This document shows, piece by piece, positions 53,921-64,000 of a stretch of 64,000 nucleotides of DNA. The first letter of the stretch is position 1; every line of letters starts with the position of its first letter. Both the position numbers and the translations under genes were made by a program. This DNA comes from Turritopsis dohrnii (Eukaryota; Cnidaria; Hydrozoa; Anthoathecata; Oceaniidae): the NCBI GenBank assembly GCA_027922465.2, contig BQMF02000609.1:62001-126000 (forward strand), written 5' to 3'. The notes beneath the pieces were generated by a model. It had not been told where the DNA came from. It saw only the letters and a program-made list of their open reading frames with translations, and did no database searches.

Positions 53921-55305
53921 AAGAAAACTTTAGCATTATTATTGTCGTTTGTTGCCACTGCATCTAGGACTGCATCAACAACAGCAGGTTGGTCAGCATT
54001 CAACGTGTTCCTCATTTTGATGGCCTCTTCCCTCATTTTATCAGCATTTGGTAGATCGTCAGCAATAGCTTGTTCAAAAGCAGGTAAATCAAAATCAGTA
54101 ACAACCCTACCAAATTGCTGCAGGACTTCCTGAATTTTACAAGGAGCTGACTGCTCTGCTTGTACTTCCGGCTGGTGTCTCAAAAAATCTTCAATCATGT
54201 GAGCACGGAATCTTTCCCACAACTCAGCTGGATTGCTTGGCTCTCCATGGATCAGAATGAAAGAGAACGCTTTGCGAATTTTAGAGGGAGTTGCTGATTC
54301 GACAAGTTCTTCCATGGTTCGTATCCACAAAGTATCGTCATCCAATAGTCCAAGTGCAATACAAGCTTCCCTAAAAGATCTATATAAAATCCCATTAACA
54401 GTTCTAAGGTATTCAAAGGAAGTCGCACCAGGAACATGTAACAACAGCACACGTAAGAAATACCTTTCACCCTGCAGAATGCTAGCATTGTACATTCTAC
54501 TTACAATTTTTTCTGATCCACGCTCACGTGTCACCCACTTATGTTGTCGTGTTTGAAACACATAATGGCGGGGGATATCAGGATATAAATATTGACGTGC
54601 CTGTTCGTCAACACGATTCAATTCGAACCAAGCAGTTAACTTAGTGTGCTCTTGTCCTCTTTCCAGTGCTGCTTGTTCCTGTCCTTCTCTGAAAAAAATC
54701 TGCTGCTCATTTGAAAGGTGAACAGGAAGTCGTAAAATTGCATGGCCTTGAGTGTGCATTGGAAAAGAGCATAAACGCCACACAGCTTCTGTAGCAGATA
54801 CATACCTTGCATCTAAAAAGGTTTTGATTTCGTCGTGATCCATTTGCTCATTGATTTCAATATGAGCAGTATCGTGTCCTTTGTAAATGTAATTGTACAA
54901 ATACTTGACACTTTTAATGGAAACGCAAGCTTCTAGGTTTATATGTGCATTGTACTTTTTGCTGAGGAAAGGATTGTGTGGGACGATCCATCTGTTGTCA
55001 AGATCCATATTCCGAATTCGAACAGTTCTTCCGTCATCTGGTCGGTGATATAAAGGATAGCAATCCACATTTAAAACAGTTCTACTGTTGAACTGCTTTG
55101 GAAAATTTTTGCTGCACTTACCATCTTGCATACACGGTGAAGACACATTCAAATGGCCACATGGACCATGGACCATGCAGGATTTGATGATTTCATAAAG
55201 TTCTGTTTCTTGATCGCGATTTGGAATTCGTGCTGATATCAATGAATCATTGTCATCACCATTGCGCCACTTACATTCGTTGCCAAGATGCAACAGCATG
55301 TGCAC
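53921..55305 (-). pseudogene. Helitron-2 Rep C-terminal and pre-helicase region
   Basis: Starts with the HUH end (PHVHMLLHL lies at 55290-55322 in this frame). It continues through SCMVHGPCGHLNVSSPC and SKKYNAHINLEACVSIKSVKY, NYIYKGHD, a WFELN block and QQFGRVVTDFDLP, to NDNNNAKVFF, where the LINE interrupts it. The tail beyond that in the frame is LINE sequence. The YKGHD segment is expected near the catalytic tyrosines of Helitron Rep; I see Y-N-Y-I-Y here, fitting the two-tyrosine motif. Confidence 0.88.
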
Positions 55306-56651
55306 ATGAGGTAGACCCCTTTTACAAATTCTATAACATCCACCTGTGCTACAGATACACCTAGAACAGAATCTTTAATAATATCGTTTTTAAGAATTTC
55401 CAACTTCAATTTGAATACTCGTGCAACCAGATATGGCCTATCTGATGCGGTTTGACCAGGCAAAAGATTTTGAACAATTTCAGGCCATTTAGGATTGCAT
55501 GTAAAAGTTAAAAATAAATCTGGTTTACCTTGTTTTGAAACTAATGCCATAGCATCTAGGTACAATTGTTGCATATTTCGCGGTGAACCTGAAAAGGTAG
55601 ATGGCAATACAACGATATTACCTGCACGGACGTTTCGTTCATGAGCAGCTTCCTCTAAATAGTCCATCAGGCCTGTGTAGCTATCTGCCCGTAATTGCTC
55701 TTGATTCTGGCGTATGAAGTTGAGTCTCGCTCCCTCAACTTTGACATAGCTGTCAACAACGAACTGATGAAATAGTTTTCCAGCTAAATGTAAAACAGAA
55801 AATTCACGTCTAATGGTAATACGATAAATATAATACTGCAATTGTGTAACTTTATTCCGCCTTTCAGTTGAATGCTGTTGGACGTGATTCATGTTTGGAC
55901 TCCATCTAAGATCATCTCTAGGAAAAATCATTGGATACATCATGGAGTCAATGTTTGTAGATGTGTAAGGAATATTGCGCAAGGGCTGATCTCTTGGATA
56001 AACAACAATATTTCTACAAGCGGGAGGTGCACCATCGTTACCTACAAAAATTGCTGCAACTTCTTTGTGATGTGGAGCATTGTATCTTCTCCTGTCTTCA
56101 CCTTCTCGCATATACATACCCACTACGGAGGTTGGTCTATTTTCTAAAAGCGCCCTTTCCCCCTCTTCCTGTTCAACCTGAGCCAAGTTACGATATGCTG
56201 CGGCATAAGGTGAAACTCTAATAATGGCGGTTTGTATTTGTTTCATCAAGTCTCTGTTGCAATCCGCACTAGAAGGGTTTTGCATACACATATCCAGTGA
56301 ATTAGCAGCTTCGATAATGTGAAGTTGGCTAAACATGGGCACTTGGTTTTCATTAGCATGCAGCGCTCCATACTTATGTAGCAGTTGTCCACATATCCTA
56401 AAACATGGAAGCCCATTTCCTGGGAGCGGACGTAGGTTAGCTGACAGAGAAGCAAAACTAAATGCAATATTATAAACTCTAATGCACTTACGGAAATGTT
56501 TACCGAGTGCGGAATCATCAAGTAAAAGATTCCGTAACTCAGGCGGATAATCTAATAAATTTGGAAGTTGTACCTTACCATTTGTGCTTAAAATTAATTT
56601 CATGGTCAAATTTAATTGCTCCACAATGTTCACACAAAACGTTAAATTCAC
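55306..56651 (-). pseudogene. Helitron-2 Rep N-terminal half
   Basis: Family blocks in order: AFSFASLSANLRPLPGNGLP, SPYAAAYRNLAQVE, NDGAPPACRNIVVYPRDQPL, IFPRDDLRWSPNMNHV, AGNIVVLPSTFSGSPRNMQQ and DLFLTFTCNPKWPEI. This frame then passes the HUH motif in the wrong phase: one base shift near 55325 puts the histidines in the neighbouring frame. No intron is present where Helitron-1 has one. Confidence 0.88.
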
Positions 56652-57675
56652 CTAAACAATGAATGTCAGGTAAATTATTGTTTTCAATATCAATCCGTGC
56701 AGCATTTAAAAAGCGAGCCCTGCGCACTCGTCTGTTTCGGACATATGCTTTTTGGTGTTGTTGAGGATTAGCTGCACGTCGAGCATCAGCTTGTTCGGGT
56801 TGCTCATTGCTTCTATCATATTGGTGCTGCTGAGCATCAGATGCACGTCGAGCAGCAGCTTGTTCGGGTTGCTCATTGTTTCTCGGAAGTTGGTGATGTT
56901 GAGCATCAGTTGCACGACGAGCAGCGGCTTGTTCGGGTTGCTCATGATCTCTTAGCGACTGTTGTCGGAGGGCTTGCGCTTCAAGTCGAGCAGCTACTTG
57001 ATCAGGTTGCTCATTATCTCTTAGCGACTGTTGTCGGAGGGCTTGTTCTTCAAGTCGAGCAGCTACTTGATAAGGTTGCTCATTATCTCTTAGCGCCTGT
57101 TGTCGTTGAGCTTGCGCTTCAAGTCGAGCAGCAACTCGCTCAGGTTGCTCGTTATCTCTTAGCGCCTGTTGTCGGAGGGCTTGTTCTTCAATTCGAACAG
57201 CTACTTGATCAGGTTACTCGTTATCTCTTAGCACCTGTTGTCGGAGGGCTTGTTCTTCAAGTCGAGCAGCTACTTGATCAGGCTGCTCCATATCTCTTAG
57301 CGCCTGTTGTCGGTGAGCTTGCGCTGCAAGTCGAGCAGCAACTTGCTCAGGTTGCTCATTGTTTCTTAGAAGTTGGTGCTGTTGAGCATCAGCTCCACGT
57401 CGAGCAGCAGCTTGTTCAGGTTGCTCATTAGCCCGTCGCTGTCTTTGATTTTGTGCATCCCTCTCCCTTCTCAACTGAGCACGAATTGCACTTTGATTTG
57501 CACGGTATCTCCTTTGTCGTTCAGCATTCCTAATTCGACGACGTTGTTGAGGGTCATCAGGGAGTTGTTGTTGCCTCTCCTGTTGATGTTGCCGTGCATC
57601 AACTATGTCTCTATCAAATTGTGATCGGGGCAAAACAAACCTTTGAGGGATTTCGTAGTCATGATCAGAATTCAT
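56652..57675 (-). pseudogene. Helitron-2 N-terminal region with ~23-residue repeats
   Basis: From the start at 57675 an Arg/Gln-rich leader is followed by about ten repeats of a 23-residue unit (EQPDQVAARLEEQALRQQ type) encoded between 56760 and 57430. A CAA-to-TAA change near 57213 makes a nonsense codon, after which the frame stays open. The zinc-finger-like segment NVLCEHCGAIKF follows near 56630. The repeats are probably helical and could multimerise; their role is unknown. Other frames here are shadows of the repeats. Confidence 0.8.
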
Positions 57676-58244
57676 AACTCAAAAGAACAATGTATATAAC
57701 AAAAACAGGAATGTTTTTTAATTTTTATCATCACAAAAATAAAAACACAGGACTTGTGTTTTTTGTCAGTTTACCTAGCTAAATAGACAACATATAAACA
57801 AAAAAGCAAACTTTCCTTTGCTGCCTTTAGGCAAACAAAATGATCGTTTTTCTCAACTTTATTTCTTTCTTTTCGCGAGAATAAGAATCAAGATGGTTGA
57901 AAGCGAACTTGATAAATTTCCTTTCGTTGCCATGACGGGGGTTACAAATACTTAAAAGTGTATTCGTTCAAGGTCAGTCTGAGGAAGTCATTGTAGAAAT
58001 ATGAATTCAAAATTAGCTAATAATTTCATATATGTATATTTGCAGTTAAAAGTGTTACATATTCTTGCAGCCATTGTCATTTCTTTGGTGGGAGCTACAC
58101 ATTTATACCCCCTAAATGTTTAAGTTCTCCGTGATCTCTCCGTTGCAGATCCCCGATTTCTTATGAAGTTCAATCTACCATTTTGCGTGACTTACAGACA
58201 AACAAACAAACAGACAGACGGAGAATCGGCTATTAATATATAGA
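57676..58244 (-). promoter_or_regulatory. Helitron-2 leader and 5' terminus
   Basis: From 58244 downward the minus strand begins TCTATATATTAATAGCCG, then CTGT and TTTG repeats and CACGCAAAATGGTAGATTGA, all shared with the non-autonomous units, and then diverges into a unique leader leading to the ORF at 57675. It should hold the element's promoter. No clear TATA box was singled out. Confidence 0.7.
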
Positions 58245-59100
58245 CTAGCCGCCAATAAGGCGTCGCTCACCGCCCATGTGCGCCTGCTCTGTATCACTGT
58301 ATCAATAAATGTCAAATTTCCTTATAAACGGCTTGTACAACTTGTGTTCAACCAGAAGCAGATTCGAAGTCACAACATCTGGTAAAACCAATCTTTTATC
58401 AGTGTAACAATACACTCAAAACGTAGAGAGAGAAAACTTCAACCTTTTATTAGCTTTTGTTTTAAAAAAGGTACTCGCTCTAACATGGGTGCTATCAAAC
58501 GTAAGGGGGAAATGGTTTCTTTTCTTAAAAAGATCACACGGGGGGAGAGAAAAAAAGGCACATGCTAAATGAATAAAGTGAATAAAAAAAACGTTCGATC
58601 TGAAGCGCATAACAATTAAAAAAAGGAATTAAATTATTAAAAGAAAAGCAAAAAAATATTTTGTTTCATGATACTCTTTTTTTACCTACGGTTTTTAAAC
58701 ATTTTGATTGCTCGAAAAAAGGTTTACCGTTACAGACAGTCAGGCAAGGATGCATTAGGATACACTGGCAAACATGCTGCCACGTCCTGCCACTGCTGTT
58801 TTTTGTCCAAACTGTTTAATCAGTTAGTTTCTTTGTATTTAGTTGATGTATTGTTTTCAAAGCCAACGTAGTCAACGTAGTCCTTCGAATATAAAACTAA
58901 CAATAATAATAAAAACAAAACGTTATTCCTATTCGTTCATCAGCCAAAAAAAATCACGTTCGATTGGGGTTGCAATGTATTTGCTTCGAACTCACGTCGC
59001 ACACAAAAAAAGAAATAATTTCACTCACAACTCAATCTACCATTTTGCCTGACTTACAAACAAACATACAAACAAACAGACAGACAGAGAATCGGCTATT
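58245..59100 (-). mobile_element. Non-autonomous Helitron, long type, next to Helitron-2
   Basis: On the minus strand its CTAG end at 58245 directly abuts the TC start of Helitron-2 at 58244. Internally it matches the long units. Its own 5' end is truncated: the plus strand reads CGGCTATT and then unrelated sequence at 59101, lacking the last 10 bases. Confidence 0.85.
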
Positions 59101-60429
59101 TCCACATTATTTTTTCAATCTTCAGTAAGTTTTTGGTCTTTATTTATTTGTTTACCTATTTGATATTGTATTACGTGACTAGCCTCACTCAGTTGCCAAT
59201 GCATCTGCTTTCCAGGAAAGACCGCGGCTAAGGTCGGAGGCTCCGAAGTATTTGACACTCTCATGAGTGACACAAACCCAATCAAGGGCTGTGCCCTTCT
59301 GGAAGATATGCTGCAACACCTGATGTATTATCTACCGAACTAGTAACCCGTGTAAAATTTTTTTACAGGTTTTAAAAGATGTGAGCTGAATAGAGAGAAA
59401 AGCTTAGTATAATGAATTAAAGTATAGTAAAGTTCCTCAATTGTTTTGAATGTAGAATGTTTAGAATGTAGTATCCTGTGTAGAACAATATTTACGGGTT
59501 TTAATTCATCAAAAATAAAAATACGGTGCCGCATCCGCTTTTTTCACTCTGTAACATAAATTGTATCGATTAAAGATGCAATGCAATGGTTCCCTGTGAT
59601 GAAAATATCTAACGTGAATACGGAAAAACACTTCTTACCTTTTTAATTAAAAATCTCTAGGTATTCCAGCTAAAGCATTTTTAGTTCACTATCAACACTG
59701 GAGTTGTGAACAGAAAAAGTTTTTAACGGAAGATCTAAAACACATTGAAATATTCATAATACATCTTTTAGGATACGATATATGCAAAAGTAAAATTAAA
59801 TTGTACTTACAGGAAAACAACAAAAAGATTAAAATCGCTGTAACTGTTCATGGAATCCTTATCCCAACATAAATAAAAGCCAAACGCGTAAGTGTCAAAA
59901 TATGAATTGTAAACAATTTTATACTATATTTTATACGTTCTAGTGATTTTCTTTGCACGAACCCAGAACGTCATGATTTAAAACCATGATATTCGTTTCT
60001 TCGATCGTTTATACATTGTTTTTATGTGTCTGCGCTAAAAGAAAAGTAATAATGCAGAAACCATACTATAAGAAAAATAAAACAAAAAATTTTAAAAGCG
60101 GACTTACCCTAAAAACATTAATTAATCTTCCTGCAATACTTTCGTTGTTGTCTACTGTTTCTTGATCAATTAAAATATTTACAACCAATAAAGACGTTCG
60201 AAATGATAAAAATAGAAGCGCTGCAAAGGTTTCCCCCCATACTAATCGTAGAAAAATATTAACCGTGGTCTGACATACTTTTATATATAAGGGACCGCAA
60301 AAACGACCCGATAATTTAAAGAGTAAAAGCGTAAAAAAAGCGGACGCACAGCGCGTATTAGGATATAGATTTCCCTTACATGGCATGGGTCGACCCGGCG
60401 CTATGGTACATTATCTCGCTCATGGTGAA
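59101..60429. other. No gene seen
   Basis: AT-rich. A somewhat GC-richer stretch at 59215-59300 has no convincing frame. The minus-strand frame near 60386 has no recognised domain. Confidence 0.5.
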
Positions 60430-60503
60430 TCGCCGCCAAGGAGAATTGAACCCCAATCTCTCACATAAATTACGAGAGTGATAACCACTATACTACGGCG
60501 CCA
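60430..60503 (-). tRNA. tRNA-like sequence (possible pseudogene)
   Basis: On the minus strand GGCGCCGTAGTATAGTGGTT matches a tRNA 5' half with A box, and GGGGTTCAATTCTCC matches a T arm with B box. The anticodon region forms a CTCTC/GAGAG stem but with an oversized loop, and the acceptor stem pairs only partly (CGCCG with CGGCG), so no anticodon can be assigned with confidence. It may be a pseudogene or SINE-derived. Confidence 0.45.
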
Positions 60504-60810
60504 CGATATATATTACCACGGTCATATTTCTATGCAATATCCTAAATTATTATTATTAATTTGAATTATTTCATTGCAAGTTTTATATTTTAAAAGTGGT
60601 TTTGATTGTAAACAGAACGAAAACAGGAAAATTCATCAACGTTTGATTAAATAATTATGGGCTTTGAAATAATATATCATTGCTTTCTAGACATTTTTAT
60701 AATAGGAAAAAATTGCCTAATAAATTTAATCCACCATTTTGTCTGAAATGTCTCCTTAAATAGTAACATAAATTTGAAATTTTCATGTTCTGTGGAGAAA
60801 GTGGCGAAAG
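60504..60810. promoter_or_regulatory. Upstream region of the VWC-domain gene
   Basis: AT-rich 300-bp stretch before the first coding exon, presumably promoter and 5' untranslated region. An in-frame TGA at 60775-60777 supports the start at 60811. No specific element was identified. Confidence 0.4.
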
Positions 60811-63800
60811 ATGGATTGCAACGTTATGATACGGACACTGAAAATCTTTCTAACAATTAGTTTGATAGCAAACGAATGTGTGGTGGCAGGTAATAGAGAA
60901 ACTTCTTTATTCATTAACTTTATTAGGAGTACTTTACTAGGTTGTAAAGCAGATGCACTTCTGTGTATAACAAACCTCTATTATTTTATTCGGATAAGTG
61001 GAACTTTCGATCAGTGGAACCATTTTTTTCAGTCCCGTGGAGGTTCCACTTATCGAGAGTAGACTGTACCATGAAATTCGAATCTTCAAAGAGAAGGAAG
61101 TATTATGAATCTAATTAGTTGAATTTGCTTCCTTGTTGCTTGTTTGTGCTTCAGTTGTTCAGTAAAATTGTTCTGGTGTGTTTTTATTTTACTTTATTAA
61201 TAAGTTGATACTTTCATTATCTTTCCTAGATAAGCCTCCGGGTTGCGAACTACTTGTTGAAGATGTACTAAGGTTTATCGGTTTAAATCAAACATTGAAC
61301 GTTTCGCCTTGCATCTCCTGTACTTGCTTACAAGGCACTGTGAAATGTTATGATAGCCATTATGATCATTATTCAAATATTTTGAATAAAACAGAATTGT
61401 GTTCATATTGCTTGGTCATTATGAAAAAGAGTTGTAATCATTGCATTGACCACGATGGGCTCACCCGCAAACATCAGGAAAGATGGAAACCGAAGTTATG
61501 TATGAACTGTATTTGTGACCATGGTGTAACTAAATGTCAGTTTCCTGTAATGAATGATGCTAGCATAGACATTATAAAAACATCCTGCAAATTTTGTAAT
61601 AGAGAACCTGCCCCTTTACTTCACTCTTACAAGTGTATCACATGCCAAGACAGTAGTAAAGTCAGGACATTGTCAGAATCATGGCAGATACATTCCACGA
61701 AATTGCCAAGCCTTACATGTTCTTGCACCAAAAGTGGCGTGCGTTGTGGAAATTACTCTTCAATAAAAGAAATTCCAAACAAATTCGAGTGCAAAGGCTG
61801 CTCCAGTCAGGATTATTTACATTTATACGAAAAAGGTTGTGATTCCTTCTAATTAATTGGCATTGGTCACGGCAGGAAAAATCTATTCCCTCCACTCTTC
61901 TGCGTAGTCACTCGCTTAGCTTCAAGCCGGTGAAGCTTTTGCACGTTTAAAATAATTTTTTTAAATTTTAGCTAATTTTAAGTAATTTTCTTCCACCTGT
62001 AACTCACTCAGTTGTCAAGCATATTACATGTAATTTTGTTCAAATCAAAACTGATGTTTTCATATTTCTTTCACTCATCTGCGTTTACATACACAAAATT
62101 TCTTGATAATATCCACTCGTTTGTGGAGAAATCTCAAACAAATCTATCATGATGAGAATTGATCAATTTATTCAAGCAAACTGTATCGTAAGTATCTACA
62201 TAGAAAGTTTTTGAAAGAACTCTAACATTTAAAAGAAACTTGAAGCCCGTATAATTTCCCTATAAATATGGAAATTTCACACAACAAAAGATTATGTTTT
62301 TCTCAAGGTAGGGGATATCGAAATCACTCATGTCAGTGCTTCAGTGCTTTCTCAACATTACCGTGCAATGAAAAGGTAGAGTTTTTATAACAGATTTCGA
62401 TTATTAGTGCTTTTACGCTTATTTCTACTCGTGTTTACTTAACTACGACTCTTTCTTATGTCACCAGGGTTCCACTTGGTGACAGCACCTTCAACGATCA
62501 AAGGAATAAAAAACGTTTCATTGAATAGCAGTGGTTTTTCACCTTGGAAGAACGAGTTGCAACATTTTTCTTCTCACAAATATTAAAAAGCATTTAAAAG
62601 AAGTTATCAAGTGTCTGCGTTTTCTTGCGCAACAAAAGATAGATCCGCAACGTCACGCTGGTAGCTAATAAAAATTACAAAAATATTACAATTTATTTGG
62701 AAGAAAAAAGAGTTAAGGATATTCCCGTAATGACTTGGAAAATGGCCGGTTGAAAACAGTTTCTGTGTTAACATTGGAAGAAAACATAGTAGTTACACAT
62801 AAGTGTTAATATTTTCTATTTTTCCTACTAACTGTAGCAGTAAAAAACAGCCACCACTTTGAGTCCAAATTTTGCATAAAAATTTGAATCCCCAGGCAGA
62901 TTTTATTCATTTTTATGCATTGGAGAATATGAAAAGTGACATGACACTGCATGTTATCAAAGATATTTTTCCTAGAACCGATTTGAGTTTAGAAAATTGC
63001 AAGCATCAAAGGTAATTTTAGAATTCTTTCTCTATAGCCGAAAGATATACTGGTAAGCAGTGGCGGATTTAGAGGTATGTCGAAATTTGTGTAGGAGAGC
63101 ATTAACATAATTTGTGAATTCAATTTATATTTCCAATGGGATTATTTGAACACTTTTCTTTTATGGTTAGATTGCTAGCACTCTCCTACACAAATTTCGA
63201 CATACCTCTAAATCCGCCACTGGGTAAGGGCACTCTCTGGATCTATCTGTGATATCAGTAACTAATGAGTTTAATATTTTGATGGATGACTTGCGAAATA
63301 GACAAATATGGTCAAAGCAACAATCAACCTGCAAAAAATGCCTGCTTAAAAGTGGCAAGCAAGCAATACTATGCGGACAAAGCGTAAAATTTTTTCAAAT
63401 CAGTTTATGTCGAAGCAGTTTTAGCAATAACTAAGGATATCTAAAATGAATGCATCACCTCTCTCTCTTCAATTAAACTTAAATACTTATCGGTGTTCCA
63501 AAGTTATCTATGTTACCTAACGGTATTGGCTCAGAGTTAGGACATCTTTTGAAACATATTTCTATTTAAATTTGAACCGTAATCTAAAATAACACGCCGT
63601 GGCCTATGTTGCTAAATACAATATTTTTCTTATTTTGATCAAAACATTTTTAAATTCCATTTATATTAGGGTGCATCTTTCAAGGAATTCACTTCAACCA
63701 TGGGGACTATAAAAATGTTGACGTATATGGCATGCCTATTTGCTTGGAGTGCACCTGTTTTTTTAATGAAATTGCGTGTATCTTTGAGCATGGTCTTTAC

Positions 63801-63861
63801 CACAACTGCCATGGATTGGAAGATTGTAATGCGTTAGCAGCTTCTGAGCAAGTCAATGAAG
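60811..63861 (+). CDS. Secreted VWC-repeat (cysteine-rich) protein, 5' part
   Basis: Exon 1 (60811-60889) encodes a signal peptide: MDCNVMIRTLKIFLTISLI followed by ANECVVAG. Exon 2 begins at 61230 after TTTCCTAG and encodes Cys-rich modules: CISCTCLQGTVKC, CMNCICDHGVTKC and CSCTKSGVRC, the C-x-C core of von Willebrand factor C domains. It probably ends at 61835 (AAAAG|GTTGTG, a weak donor) because exon 3 (63670-63861), starting GGTGCATC and encoding CIFQGIHF...CLECTCFFNEIAC, joins there in phase. All junctions are phase 1. Exon 3 ends at a strong donor AG|GTAAGT, so the gene runs on beyond the window. Proteins with such domains often bind BMP-type ligands or matrix, which is inference here. 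Confidence 0.75.
60985..61068 (-). mobile_element. Terminus of a pogo/Tigger-like DNA transposon
   Basis: On the minus strand TACAGTCTACTCTCGATAAG and GTGGAACC form an end typical of Tc1/mariner-related pogo or Tigger elements, with an internal inverted repeat (GATAAGTGGAAC at ~60992 and its complement at ~61043). No second terminus or transposase was seen. It lies in intron 1 of the VWC gene. Confidence 0.45.
61836..63057 (+). other. Putative intron 2 of the VWC gene, first part
   Basis: If the donor at 61835 is used, this is intronic. A stop codon follows 15 nt after it in read-through, so an alternative end of the protein at 61852 is possible. No exon was recognised within. Confidence 0.45.
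63058..63222. mobile_element. 165-bp foldback MITE (hAT-like termini)
   Basis: Ends start CAGTGGCGGATTTAGAGG and are perfect inverted repeats of about 41 bp. GGTAAG occurs directly outside both ends (63052-63057 and 63223-63228), a 6-bp duplication. Termini CAGTGGCGG are common in hAT-type elements, but these make 8-bp duplications, so the class is uncertain. It is located in the VWC-gene intron. Confidence 0.75.
63223..63669 (+). other. Putative intron 2 of the VWC gene, last part
   Basis: Intronic DNA between the foldback element and exon 3. A short minus-strand frame and its plus-strand partner have no domain. The acceptor TTATATTAG ends at 63669. Confidence 0.5.
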
Positions 63862-64000
63862 GTAAGTTTTACAACTATTTTGATTTTTAAAATAATCCGT
63901 GTCCGTTTAATTAGTACCTCATCTCGTTTACAAATTGAACAATAATTACGATTTTATCACTCAAAGAAAGTAATAGTTTCATAGGAAAACTTATTAAGTA

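Larger units (their letters stand above)
42903..58244 (-). mobile_element. Helitron-2, autonomous type, interrupted by a LINE
   Basis: On the minus strand it begins TCTATATATTAATAGCCG at 58244 and shares its first ~75 bp with the non-autonomous units, then encodes the Rep-helicase protein (57675 to 45212). The likely 3' end is the partial hairpin near 42903-42930. The LINE at 46521-53920 splits the helicase gene; Helitron sequence resumes in register on either side (AKVFF before, DGPGGTGK after). The protein has several frameshifts and stops. Without the LINE the element would be about 7.9 kb. Confidence 0.75.

Noticed and set aside
56841..57431. Long plus-strand frame of 196 residues rich in LLQVEQ-type repeats
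   Set aside because: It is the antisense shadow of the 23-residue repeats of Helitron-2; base periodicity makes several frames open.

Overview
The window is AT-rich metazoan DNA dominated by nested transposable elements, with host genes at the edges. Short GT-AG introns, a secreted von Willebrand factor type C (VWC) gene, LINEs, Helitrons and a complete-length Polinton indicate an invertebrate; a cnidarian is my guess and is not proven by the sequence.

Layout. 1-6 kb: unremarkable DNA, an antisense decayed LINE (2.45-4.06 kb) and a 648-bp MITE (5.07-5.72 kb). 6.35-7.24 kb: a small minus-strand gene whose six internal exons are only 9-27 nt, all phase 1. 7.9-17.7 kb: decayed Helitron-1 (minus strand), split by a 6,062-bp non-autonomous DNA element (10471-16532, 3-bp TSD) that itself carries a Helitron-type repeat. 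18.3-19.2 kb: two more Helitron-type units. 20.9-22.8 kb: a 128-bp satellite. 23975-39390: a 15.4-kb Polinton (Maverick) with long inverted repeats, encoding double jelly-roll capsid protein, packaging ATPase, integrase, protein-primed family B polymerase and several membrane and SAP proteins. It also carries a small minus-strand gene that looks like a PPP1R15/GADD34-type PP1 adaptor. 40.1-42.95 kb: a head-to-tail array of non-autonomous Helitrons. 42.9-58.24 kb: Helitron-2 (minus strand), interrupted by a 7.4-kb LINE (46521-53920); a second microexon gene lies in its 3' part. 58.2-59.1 kb: another non-autonomous Helitron abutting the Helitron-2 5' end. 60.8-64 kb: the start of a host gene for a secreted VWC-repeat protein.

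How parts relate. The non-autonomous Helitron units and Helitron-2 share the same 5' terminus (TC... on their own strand), so Helitron-2 is the likely source of mobility. Both Helitrons are followed on the same strand by a microexon gene with roughly 70-120-nt introns, which suggests a cargo gene class. The Polinton is virus-like (capsid, ATPase, polymerase, integrase), but two polymerase frameshifts, two in-frame stops and the absence of a recognisable protease suggest it is no longer functional. Its PPP1R15-like gene is the most notable single observation: such adaptors recruit PP1 to dephosphorylate eIF2alpha and are known from animals and from some large DNA viruses as a counter to translational shut-off.
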